A stretch of 7,393 nucleotides of DNA from Halorhodospira sp. (GCA_007121755.1 SKJZ01000028.1:1-7393), one strand, 5' to 3'; positions 1 through 6,352 are shown, counted from the stretch's first letter. Notes: generated by a model not told the origin, from the letters alone. Numbers and translations are program-made.

Positions 1-222
1 CAGGCGGTTCAGGACGGCCTCGACGCGGCGCAGCGGTGGATAGAGGAAGTGATGCCGGGCGACCCGACGGTGGAGGAGCTACAGTCTCTTTATACCGCGT
101 GGCTCAAGGAGCGGGTATTGAGCCAGGGGTTGAAACCCGACCTGTGGCCGGCGCACGAGCTGATCAACCCGTCGTGGATGTCGGCCCTGGGGTTACGCCG
201 CTACTACCAGAAGAAGATGTAA
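1..222 (+). CDS. C-terminal fragment of an unrecognised protein
   Basis: An open frame enters from the left edge in frame 1 and ends at TAA 220-222, giving the last 73 residues of a protein. The fragment is rich in Trp, Leu and charged residues, ends in LRRYYQKKM, and contains NPSWMSALGL just before that end. No membrane segment or signal is visible, and it reads as a soluble helical C-terminus. Codon use matches the genes that follow, and the stop lies 42 bp before the acyl-CoA synthetase start, so the two are probably co-transcribed. I do not recognise the family. By position next to an acyl-CoA synthetase it might be an acyl-CoA metabolic enzyme, but nothing in the fragment proves that. 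Confidence 0.7.
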   Translation, partial: QAVQDGLDAAQRWIEEVMPGDPTVEELQSLYTAWLKERVLSQGLKPDLWPAHELINPSWMSALGLRRYYQKKM

Positions 223-250
223 CCACCGCCTCCGGGTTTGGGTTGGTGCT

Positions 251-256
251 GGGGAG
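251..256 (+). promoter_or_regulatory. ribosome binding site for the acyl-CoA synthetase
   Basis: GGGGAG lies 8 nt before GTG 265, an ideal Shine-Dalgarno spacing. The other in-frame candidates, TTG 238 and ATG 301, have no comparable purine-rich site. This is the reason for choosing the GTG start, although family alignment would also allow ATG 301. Confidence 0.5.
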
Positions 257-264
257 AAGTCGCC

Positions 265-1848
265 GTGGACGAGCGTTCGCTATGCTACGACCATCTGCCC
301 ATGGAGTGGGTGGGTGATTGGTCGGGCCGGCGCGCGGCCATCACCCCCGAACGTCCGGCTGTCTTCGAGCCGGAGAGCGGTCGCCGGCTCACCTTCCGGG
401 AGATGGACGGCCGGGCGTGCCGGACGGCGGGCTTTCTGGTCCACGGTCTCGGACTCGCTAAGGGCGATCGCGTCTGCCTGCTGACCCGTAACCGCCTCGA
501 AGCCTTGGACCTCTACTTCGCCTGCGGCAAGACCGGTGTCATCCTGGCGCCGCTCTCGTACCGTCTGGCCGCCCGCGAGTTGAACGATTTGGTGCGCCGT
601 ATTGCGCCGAGGGCGCTCTTCCACGAGGCCTGTTTCGGTGACCTCGCCGCCGCGCTGGTGTTGCCCGAAGGCGCCACGCGCATCGAGATCGACGACGGCC
701 GGGGGCGGTATCTTGAAGAGGTCGAGGCGGCGTCCGCCGCCGATGAGAACCGGCCATTGGCCCCGGCCGACCCGTTCCTCTACGTCCATACCGGCGGTAC
801 CACGGCGACGCCGAAGATTTGCGTCGTTCCGCATCGGCAGATGGTCTGGAACGCCGTGGATATCCTCGCCACATCGGGCGGCGCACTGGGTCCGCAACGG
901 GAGTTGCTGACCTTCCCGCTCTTCCATATCGGCGGCTGGAACACGGTGACGCCGGTCTACTACGCCGGCGGGTACACCGTGTTGATGCGCGCGTTCGATC
1001 CGGCGGCGGCGTTGGAGTTGATCGAGGCCGAAGGCATCACCCACTTCGGCGCGGTGGAGGCGATGCTGCAGTTCATCGCCGCGGATCCGGGATTCCCCGG
1101 CGCCGATCTCACCACCCTCGAGAGCATTACCACCGCCGGCGCCCCATGCGCGGCGCGGACGATGCAGCCGTTCCTGGAGCGCGGCGTCCCGGTCCACCAG
1201 TCGTACGGACTGACCGAGGCCGGGCCGTCCAACTTCATGTACGTGCCGGGGGACGCCCCGCTGGATGAGAGCAGAACGTACGGCGATACCATCGGCACCT
1301 CGATGTTCCACACCGACTATCGCATTGTCGATCCGGAGAGCTTGGAGCCGGTCCCCGCAGGCGAGACCGGCGTGTTGTTGATGCGCAGCCCCCATAACTT
1401 CGACGGCTACCTTGATGAGCCGGAGCGCACGGAGAAGGCGTTGCTCGACGGCGGTTGGGTATACTCAGGCGACCTCGGCCGGAGGGACGGCTACGGGCTG
1501 GTGCGCATTGTCGGCCGGGCGGACAACATGTTCATCAGCGGTGGCGAGAACGTCTCTCCGGAAGAGGTTGAACAGGTTTTGCTTGCGCACCCCGCCGTCG
1601 AGCGGGCTGCGGTGGTCGGTATTGACGACGCGCGGTGGGGGTGGGTTCCGGCGGCGGCGGTGGTGGTGCGTGACGGGGCCGAGGTCACGGCGGAAGAGAT
1701 CCGCCGCTGGGCCGCCGGTGAGTTGGCTAAGTTTAAGGTGCCGCGCCGCGTCGTTCTGGCAGACGATCTGCCGTTGACCGGCGCCGGCAAGATCGATCGC
1801 AATACCGTTAAGGAGCAGATCATGAATGGTGGGCGACAGGATGGCTGA
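265..1848 (+). CDS. AMP-forming acyl-CoA synthetase (class I adenylate-forming enzyme)
   Basis: This enzyme would activate a carboxylic acid with ATP to an acyl-adenylate and transfer it to CoA in the cytoplasm. From GTG 265 it has 527 residues, normal for a complete long/medium-chain or aryl-CoA ligase. Motifs appear in order: ATP-binding loop HTGGTTATPK (about 175-184), SYGLTE (313-318), YSGDLG (400-405), GRADNMFISGGENVSPEE (417-434, the hinge and start of the mobile C-terminal domain), and PLTGAGKIDRN (503-513) with the catalytic Lys near 509. The ATP-binding loop has Ala where most members have Gly or Ser. The start is uncertain: GTG 265 has a good ribosome site, while ATG 301 (515 residues, beginning MEWVGDW) matches where family members usually begin. 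The 3' end overlaps thiD. The acyl substrate cannot be read from sequence; a fatty or aromatic acid is equally possible. Confidence 0.9.
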   Translation: MDERSLCYDHLPMEWVGDWSGRRAAITPERPAVFEPESGRRLTFREMDGRACRTAGFLVHGLGLAKGDRVCLLTRNRLEALDLYFACGKTGVILAPLSYRLAARELNDLVRRIAPRALFHEACFGDLAAALVLPEGATRIEIDDGRGRYLEEVEAASAADENRPLAPADPFLYVHTGGTTATPKICVVPHRQMVWNAVDILATSGGALGPQRELLTFPLFHIGGWNTVTPVYYAGGYTVLMRAFDPAAALELIEAEGITHFGAVEAMLQFIAADPGFPGADLTTLESITTAGAPCAARTMQPFLERGVPVHQSYGLTEAGPSNFMYVPGDAPLDESRTYGDTIGTSMFHTDYRIVDPESLEPVPAGETGVLLMRSPHNFDGYLDEPERTEKALLDGGWVYSGDLGRRDGYGLVRIVGRADNMFISGGENVSPEEVEQVLLAHPAVERAAVVGIDDARWGWVPAAAVVVRDGAEVTAEEIRRWAAGELAKFKVPRRVVLADDLPLTGAGKIDRNTVKEQIMNGGRQDG

Positions 1849-2653
1849 CCAATACGGCAACGCCCGTGTATTGATCGTGGCCGGGTCGGACTCGGGGGGA
1901 GGAGCCGGGATACAGGCCGACCTAAAAACAGTCATGGCCCTCGGCGGCTACGGCGCCACCGCGATCACCGCTCTGACCGCTCAGAACACGCAGGGGGTGC
2001 AGAGCGTCCATCCGGTACCGCCGCCCTTCATCGCCGAGCAGATGGCGTCGGTGCTGGACGATATCGGCGCCGACTGTGTCAAGACCGGCATGCTCCACGA
2101 CATTGCGGTGATTGAGAGCGTGGCGCGGGAGCTGGACCAGCGGGCGGGCGGGGTGCCTTTGGTAGTCGATCCGGTAATGGTCTCGCAGAGCGGCCATCGG
2201 TTGATCACCGACGAGGCCGTTGACCGGTTGCGTGGCGTCCTGTTACCGCGCGCTACGATCCTGACCCCCAATCTGCCCGAGGCCGAAGTCCTGCTGGGGC
2301 GCGCCATCGAGGGGCGCGAGGCGATGGCCGGGGCAGCGGCGGCGCTGTTGGAGCAGGGCGCCGGGGCGGTGTTGCTCAAGGGCGGCCACGGTACGGGGAA
2401 GGACATTCTCGATGTATTGGCGACGCCCGCCGGGGTGGAGCGTTTCGAGGCCCCGCGTTTGGCTGTGACCAGCACCCACGGAACCGGATGCACCCTTGCC
2501 AGCGCGATCGCCGCCGGCATCGCCCAAGGCATGACTGTCTACGACGCGGTGGTCCGGGCGCGCGCCTATCTCCACGAGGCACTGCGCACTTCCCGCCCCC
2601 TTGGCCACGGCGCCGGACCGGTCAACCACGCCCATACGGTGACACCGTTCTAG
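1826..2653 (+). CDS. thiD: hydroxymethylpyrimidine/phosphomethylpyrimidine kinase ThiD
   Basis: ThiD phosphorylates 4-amino-5-hydroxymethyl-2-methylpyrimidine and then its monophosphate, giving HMP-PP, the pyrimidine half of thiamine. The 275-residue protein has the ribokinase-fold signatures in order: AGSDSGGGAGIQADLKT (19-35), VKTGML (85-90), DPVMVSQSGHRLI (115-127), TPNLPEAE (147-154), KGGH (185-188) and STHGTGCTLASAIAA (216-230), the anion-hole segment with the conserved Cys at 222. Length is close to the usual 260-270. ATG 1826 is preceded by AGGAG (1811-1815) at 10 nt. ATG 1841, five codons later, is an alternative with a weaker site. Either start lies inside the end of the acyl-CoA synthetase gene (overlap 23 or 8 bp), indicating translational coupling. 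No other thiamine gene is visible, and no THI-box riboswitch was recognised upstream. Confidence 0.95.
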   Translation: MVGDRMADQYGNARVLIVAGSDSGGGAGIQADLKTVMALGGYGATAITALTAQNTQGVQSVHPVPPPFIAEQMASVLDDIGADCVKTGMLHDIAVIESVARELDQRAGGVPLVVDPVMVSQSGHRLITDEAVDRLRGVLLPRATILTPNLPEAEVLLGRAIEGREAMAGAAAALLEQGAGAVLLKGGHGTGKDILDVLATPAGVERFEAPRLAVTSTHGTGCTLASAIAAGIAQGMTVYDAVVRARAYLHEALRTSRPLGHGAGPVNHAHTVTPF

Positions 2654-2793
2654 TAGCATAAACTCCTGTAGAATTGTAAGGTATAGCCCCCTCCGAGCCG
2701 TCGGGCCGGCCGCGGGGTATTCGTGTTAGGCCGTCCAGCCATTGCCGCCGGCGGATTTCACTATTCCACATCCGGACAGCACACGGGGGATTC

Positions 2794-3726
2794 ATGGGAG
2801 AGAAATACCGGCTCGTCACCAGGAGCGATTTTGATGGACTCGTCTGCGCCGTTCTGCTGAAAGAGAAGGATCTCATTGACGAGATTACTTTCGTCCACCC
2901 CAAGGACATGCAAGACGGCAAGATCGAGATCACCGGCTGCGACATCACCACCAACCTGCCTTACGTGGCGAGCGCTCATCTCGTCTTCGACCACCACGCT
3001 AGTGAGGTCGAGCGCGCCGGGGGGGATCTGCCGGCGAACTACATCAACGATCCCGACGCCCCTTCGGCCGCCCGTGTCGTCTACGACTATTACGGCGGCG
3101 CCGATGCGTTCCCGCGCGTCTCCACCGAGATGATGGAGGCCGTCGACAAGGGCGATTCGGCCGACTTCACGCGGGACGAGATCCTCAACCCCCGGGGCTG
3201 GGTGCTGCTCAACTTCCTTATGGACGCCCGTACCGGACTCGGCCGTTTCCGCGACTTCCGCATCTCCAACTACCAACTAATGATGGAGTTGATCGACTAC
3301 TGCCGGGACCACTCCATCGACCAGATCCTCGATTTGCCCGACGTCAAAGAGCGGGCCGACCTCTACTTCGACAAGGAGGAGGCGTTCAAGGAGCAACTCC
3401 GGCGCTGCACCAAGGTCCACGGTAACCTGGCCGAGGTCGACCTGCGCGAGGAGGAGACCATCTGGCCCGGCAACCGCTTTATGGTCTACGCCCTCTTCCC
3501 CGAGACCAACGTCTCCATGCATGTCATGTGGGGCCTGAAGCAGCAGAACACGGTCTTCGCGGTGGGCAAGTCGATCCTCGACCGGAGCAGCAAGACCAAC
3601 GTTGGCAGCCTGATGCTGGCCAACGGCGGCGGCGGCCACCAGGCGGCCGGCACTTGTCAGGTGCCCAATGATGACGCCGAGCGCGTCAGGCAGGAGCTGA
3701 TCGACCGAATCACCGCGGACGGATAG
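2794..3726 (+). CDS. DHH/DHHA1-family phosphoesterase
   Basis: This 310-residue protein is a complete DHH-superfamily metal-dependent phosphoesterase. The metal-binding motifs are visible: SDFDG (11-15, motif I), GCD (48-50), FDHHAS (65-70, the DHH signature) and VDKGDSAD (117-124). The DHHA1 substrate-binding module ends in NGGGGHQAAG (277-286). The family includes NrnA-type oligoribonucleases, cyclic-dinucleotide and pAp phosphatases, RecJ, and exopolyphosphatase-like proteins. No transmembrane, PAS or GGDEF part is present, so it is not GdpP-like; it is predicted to be a soluble cytoplasmic enzyme. ATG 2794 is preceded by GGGGGA (2785-2790), a rather close ribosome site. It lies 140 bp after thiD and probably has its own transcription start, though I could not identify a convincing promoter. 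The precise substrate cannot be assigned. Confidence 0.88.
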   Translation: MGEKYRLVTRSDFDGLVCAVLLKEKDLIDEITFVHPKDMQDGKIEITGCDITTNLPYVASAHLVFDHHASEVERAGGDLPANYINDPDAPSAARVVYDYYGGADAFPRVSTEMMEAVDKGDSADFTRDEILNPRGWVLLNFLMDARTGLGRFRDFRISNYQLMMELIDYCRDHSIDQILDLPDVKERADLYFDKEEAFKEQLRRCTKVHGNLAEVDLREEETIWPGNRFMVYALFPETNVSMHVMWGLKQQNTVFAVGKSILDRSSKTNVGSLMLANGGGGHQAAGTCQVPNDDAERVRQELIDRITADG

Positions 3727-3762
3727 GGACACGCCGAATAAGCCGCCGTTGCGAACGGAGGC

Positions 3763-3796
3763 CCCGTCATTGCTTCGCTACGCACGCAATGACGGG
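3763..3796. repeat. perfect inverted repeat, likely dispersed palindromic (REP-like) element
   Basis: CCCGTCATTGC (3763-3773) is repeated as its exact reverse complement GCAATGACGGG (3786-3796) around a 12-nt loop. The 11-bp stem would be very stable in RNA. No run of U follows it (next bases are TTGCTTCG), so it is not a classical intrinsic terminator, though it may protect or end the DHH transcript. The stem plus the loop text GCTTCGCTACGC resembles a dispersed repeat that I recall from several proteobacterial genomes, of the type GTCATTGCGAGC-GAAGCAAT. A smaller hairpin, CCGTT-gcg-AACGG, lies just before it at 3746-3758. Confidence 0.75.
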
Positions 3797-3814
3797 TTGC
3801 TTCGTCTTTGCCGG

Positions 3815-3844
3815 TTGTCATGGCGAAATAAAGTGGACTAAAAT
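3815..3844 (+). promoter_or_regulatory. sigma70-type promoter of the Rrf2 regulator gene
   Basis: TTGTCA (3815-3820, five of six matches to TTGACA) and TAAAAT (3839-3844, five of six to TATAAT) are separated by 18 bp. Transcription would begin near 3851 and leave a leader of about 40 nt before ATG 3891. This is the best promoter match in the window and lies in a locally AT-rich patch. Confidence 0.6.
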
Positions 3845-3851
3845 CATCCAC
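3833..3851. promoter_or_regulatory. candidate operator over the rrf2 promoter
   Basis: GTGGA (3833-3837) and TCCAC (3847-3851) form a dyad with a 9-bp centre that contains the -10 box. A repressor bound here would block RNA polymerase, which fits autoregulation by the Rrf2-family protein encoded 40 bp downstream. Five-base arms can arise by chance, so the call rests on position more than on length. Confidence 0.35.
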
Positions 3852-3890
3852 AATACATTTCAGCCACCACTCGGACCGGGTAGAACGGCG

Positions 3891-4418
3891 ATGACCAGGA
3901 ACCACAACGACCGCGACTCCGTCATTCAAATCACTACCCGGGGGCGGTACGCCGTCGGAGCGGTTCTGCACATCGCCTTGCATAGCGAGATCGGTCCCGT
4001 ACCGTTGTCCGAGATCTCCGTGTGCCAGAACATCTCCACCTCGTACGTGGACCAGATCTTCGCCGCATTGCGGCCGGCCGGGATCATTGAAGGGATTCCG
4101 GGGCCCGGCGGCGGCTACCGGTTGGCGCGGCCGGCCTCCCATATTTCGGTGGCCGAGATTCTGGCGGCGGTCGAGCGCGGGAAAGATAGTTCCATCTACC
4201 GCAGCCCGCTGGAAGGGGCGGTCTGGAGCAGCCTCATGGCCGGTATCGAGGGGCTGATGGAGCGGATCACCATGGCCGATCTGGTGGAGAGGCCCGCGGT
4301 CCGTGAGTGGTTGCTGCGTGAGTACCAGGGCGGGCCATGGCGCTGCGAGACCTGCGGGGTCTATACGGACCGCCGGGCGGCGGTCAGCTCTTATGTGCCG
4401 AAACGCCGCGCGATGTAA
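3891..4418 (+). CDS. Rrf2-family winged-helix transcriptional regulator without the usual Fe-S cysteines
   Basis: Rrf2 proteins (IscR, NsrR, RsrR, CymR) are dimeric DNA-binding regulators, many sensing Fe-S status, NO or redox state. This 175-residue protein begins with the family hallmark ITTRGRYAVGAVLHIAL (14-30). The helix-turn-helix follows (about 38-61, PLSEISVCQNISTSYVDQIF), then the wing GIPGPGGGYRLARP (68-81) and SHISVAEILAAVE (83-95). After that, where IscR has its three cluster cysteines, there is none. The only cysteines are Cys45 in the helix-turn-helix and the C-terminal pair in RCETCGVY (Cys152, Cys155). I chose ATG 3891 because upstream in-frame codons back to 3789 overlap the promoter and the hairpin; its ribosome site is weak. 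The gene converges with ispG and overlaps it by 28 bp. The effector and targets are unknown. Confidence 0.85.
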   Translation: MTRNHNDRDSVIQITTRGRYAVGAVLHIALHSEIGPVPLSEISVCQNISTSYVDQIFAALRPAGIIEGIPGPGGGYRLARPASHISVAEILAAVERGKDSSIYRSPLEGAVWSSLMAGIEGLMERITMADLVERPAVREWLLREYQGGPWRCETCGVYTDRRAAVSSYVPKRRAM

Positions 4419-5644
4419 TCCTCGACGATGGCGGTGAACTCCTCGGCGATACGCTCCCCCTTCAACGTGACGCGCTTCTCGCCGTCGACATAGACCGGGG
4501 CCGCCGGTTGCTCACCGGCGCCCGGTAGGCTGATCCCAACATCGGCGTGGCGGCTCTCCCCAGGGCCGTTGACCACGCACCCCATGACCGCCACCCGTAA
4601 CCGCTCCACCCCGGGATAGCGGGTGCGCCACTCGGGCATCCGTTCATCGATGTGGTGACGAATCTGCTCCGCCAGCCGCTGGAAGTAGTCACTCGAGGTT
4701 CGCCCGCAGCCGGGGCAAGCGGTTACCCGCGGGGTGAAATCACGCAGCCCCATGCTCTGCAGCACTTGCTGTGCCACCGCCACTTCTCGTGTGCGTGTTC
4801 CGCCCGGTTCGGGTGTCAAGGAGACCCGGATGGTGTCGCCGACGCCCTCCTGGAGGAGGATGGCGAGGGCGGCGGAGGAGGAGACGATACCGGGAACGCC
4901 CATGCCGGCCTCGGTCAGCCCGAGATGGAGGGCGTAGTCGCAACGGCCCGCCAGATTCCGGTAGACGGCCACCAAGTCCTGGACGCCGCTCATCTTGCAA
5001 GAGAGGACGATGCGGTCGGCCGGGAGTCCGATCGCCTCCGCCCGGGCGGCGCTCTCGAGCGCCGAGGTCACAACGGCTTCCCGCATGATCGCTTCGGGGG
5101 GTAGGGGGGGGGAACGCCGGGCGTTATCGTCCATGAGTCGAGTTAACACTGCCTGGTCGAGGCTGCCCCAGTTGACGCCGATCCGTACCGGCAGCTCGTG
5201 TCGGCAGGCGATCTCGATCATCTCGGTGAACTGCGGATCGCGCCGGCTCCCCTTGCCGACGTTACCGGGGTTGATGCGCATCTTCGATAGAGCGGCCGCG
5301 CATTCAGGGTGACGGCCCAGTAAGCGGTGGCCGTTAAAGTGGAAGTCTCCAACCAACGGGATCTCAATCCCCTGCCGCGCCAGCCGCTCGCGGATAGTGG
5401 GGACGGCCAAGGCCGCGGCCTCGTTGTTTACGGTGATGCGCACGATCTCCGATCCGGCGCGGGACAACTCGGCGACCTGGGTCGCGGTTGCCGCCGCATC
5501 AGCGGTGTCGGTGTTGGTCATCGACTGGATAACGATGGGCGCGCCGCCGCCGATCCGAACACCGCCGACGTCGACGGCACGGCACGGGCGGCGGGGTAGG
5601 GCCTCGGCGGAGGGGGACTGGATTGTGGCGGGCATGGGGGGCAT
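4391..5644 (-). CDS. ispG: 4-hydroxy-3-methylbut-2-en-1-yl diphosphate synthase IspG (GcpE)
   Basis: IspG is the [4Fe-4S] enzyme of the MEP isoprenoid pathway. It converts methylerythritol cyclodiphosphate to HMBPP, using two electrons from flavodoxin or ferredoxin. The 417-residue protein shows the TIM-barrel start GGGAPIVIQSMTNTDTAD (32-49), MRINPGNVG (122-130), VRIGVNWGSLD (153-163), HLGLTEAGMG (240-249) and the cluster domain with ACPGC (Cys310, Cys313) and MGCVVNGPGES (Cys356, Glu363), so all four expected cluster ligands are present. It is longer than the 372-residue E. coli enzyme, as usual for the beta/alpha-type sequence. ATG 5644 lies 8 bp after the tetR stop; ATG 5635 is a close alternative. 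Neither has a clear ribosome site, consistent with translational coupling to tetR. Its 3' end overlaps the convergent rrf2 gene. Confidence 0.96.
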   Translation of the reverse strand: MPPMPATIQSPSAEALPRRPCRAVDVGGVRIGGGAPIVIQSMTNTDTADAAATATQVAELSRAGSEIVRITVNNEAAALAVPTIRERLARQGIEIPLVGDFHFNGHRLLGRHPECAAALSKMRINPGNVGKGSRRDPQFTEMIEIACRHELPVRIGVNWGSLDQAVLTRLMDDNARRSPPLPPEAIMREAVVTSALESAARAEAIGLPADRIVLSCKMSGVQDLVAVYRNLAGRCDYALHLGLTEAGMGVPGIVSSSAALAILLQEGVGDTIRVSLTPEPGGTRTREVAVAQQVLQSMGLRDFTPRVTACPGCGRTSSDYFQRLAEQIRHHIDERMPEWRTRYPGVERLRVAVMGCVVNGPGESRHADVGISLPGAGEQPAAPVYVDGEKRVTLKGERIAEEFTAIVEDYIARRFGT

Positions 5645-5652
5645 TTTACAGA

Positions 5653-6258
5653 CTATTGCGGCTGAAGGCCCCCCTCGATGAAGGCCCAAGCAGTCTCCAG
5701 CATCTCGTCGCCGGGCGGATGGTCGTTCCAGATCAAGTGGGGCGTGCCCAGGAAGAAAGCCATGCCGATCAGCGATAGCGCTTGGGTGTACGGATCGCCG
5801 CCCCGTATCTCGCCCCGCTGTTGGGCCGCGGCCAGATGGGCCGAGTAGCTGCCGGCGAGGGTGTCGAAGTACCAGCGATGGACTTCGGGGTCGACGAATT
5901 GCGACTCCATGACGATCCGGTAAAGATTACTGTGCTCCCGGCAGAATTCGAGGAAGACCTTGAGGCCGATCTTCTCTGCCTCGATACGGTCGGCGGCGCC
6001 GGCGATGGCCTCGCTGAGGTGCCGCCGCATGGAGCGGTTCATGTGCTCGACCAACGCCCGGAAGATCTCTTCTTTGCACCGGTAGTAGAGATAGAAGGTT
6101 CCCTGCGCCACACCAGCCCGCTGCGTGATGCTGCTGATGGACGCGTTGTGAAAACCTTTCTCGCCGAACTCCTCTTCGGCGACGGCGAGCAGCCTCCGGC
6201 GGGTCTTTTCGCCTCGTTCCGTGACGGGCCCGGGGGATCGAGTCACTGGAGTCTCCAT
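5653..6258 (-). CDS. TetR/AcrR-family transcriptional repressor
   Basis: The 201-residue length is typical of TetR regulators, which bind operator DNA as dimers and release it when a ligand enters the C-terminal pocket. The N-terminal helix-turn-helix is clear: EKTRRRLLAVAEEEFGEKGF (17-36), then NASISSITQRAGVAQGTFYLYY (38-59), and KEEIFRALVEHM (62-73). The remainder (about 80-201) is an all-helical ligand and dimer domain of unknown specificity. The start at 6258 (METPVTRS) gives the usual short N-terminal tail. The frame stays open to 6399, but a longer protein would cover the presumed promoter and operator, so it is rejected. The ribosome site is weak. The stop is 8 bp before ispG, so ispG probably depends on the same transcript. 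The abrB-like gene lies divergent on the other side. Confidence 0.92.
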   Translation of the reverse strand: METPVTRSPGPVTERGEKTRRRLLAVAEEEFGEKGFHNASISSITQRAGVAQGTFYLYYRCKEEIFRALVEHMNRSMRRHLSEAIAGAADRIEAEKIGLKVFLEFCREHSNLYRIVMESQFVDPEVHRWYFDTLAGSYSAHLAAAQQRGEIRGGDPYTQALSLIGMAFFLGTPHLIWNDHPPGDEMLETAWAFIEGGLQPQ

Positions 6259-6310
6259 GGGTTGTTCCGGTGTATCGAGCGTACGGGAAGGGCTGAGCCT
6301 AATCCCAGTG

Positions 6311-6344
6311 GAATTACAAGGACAGTATACCCATTTTGCAATCC
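6311..6344. promoter_or_regulatory. candidate TetR operator with a registered three-part dyad
   Basis: The palindrome GTATAC (6325-6330) is flanked, 5 bp away on each side, by arms GGAATTACAA (6310-6319) and TTGCAATCC (6336-6344). These arms are in register around the same centre, 6327.5. About 10 of the 17 base pairs are symmetric: the three of GTATAC, CAA/TTG, ATT/AAT, and an outer G/C. It lies 52 bp upstream of the tetR start and covers the probable minus-strand -10 box, as expected for an autoregulatory TetR operator. Confidence 0.45.
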
Positions 6345-6352
6345 GCTTTAGA
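6324..6352 (-). promoter_or_regulatory. probable promoter of tetR-ispG
   Basis: On the minus strand TATACT (plus positions 6324-6329) matches five of six bases of the -10 consensus. It sits 65 bp from the tetR start codon, inside the candidate operator. The -35 position at 17-bp spacing reads TCTAAA, only three of six matches, so the promoter would be weak or need an activator. No alternative promoter just before ispG was recognised. Confidence 0.35.

Noticed and set aside
280..1395. A 371-codon open frame on the minus strand opposite the acyl-CoA synthetase
   Set aside because: Long antisense frames are common in GC-rich genes. The translation is Arg/Gly/Ala-rich with no recognisable domain, while the plus strand encodes a clear full-length enzyme.
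2669..2674. TAGAAT as a -10 box for the DHH gene
   Set aside because: No acceptable -35 sequence lies 16-18 bp upstream, and it would leave a leader of about 115 nt with no supporting signal.
2745..2754. The 10-bp palindrome CCGCCGGCGG before the DHH gene
   Set aside because: It has no loop and no U-run, and GC-only palindromes of this size are expected by chance in GC-rich DNA.
2761..3276. A minus-strand open frame opposite the DHH phosphoesterase gene
   Set aside because: It is a mirror frame of a well-supported gene; its low-complexity Val/Gly/Asp-rich translation matches no family.
3763..3796. Intrinsic terminator at the perfect inverted repeat
   Set aside because: The stem is strong but followed by TTGCTTCG rather than a U-run, and the loop is long; a repeat element explains it better.
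3789..3890. N-terminal extension of the Rrf2 protein from ATG 3789
   Set aside because: It would start inside the right arm of the inverted repeat and run through the promoter. The extra 34 residues have no counterpart in the family.
5782..6351. A 189-codon plus-strand frame opposite tetR
   Set aside because: The TetR helix-turn-helix on the minus strand is unambiguous, and the plus-strand product has no domain or ribosome site.
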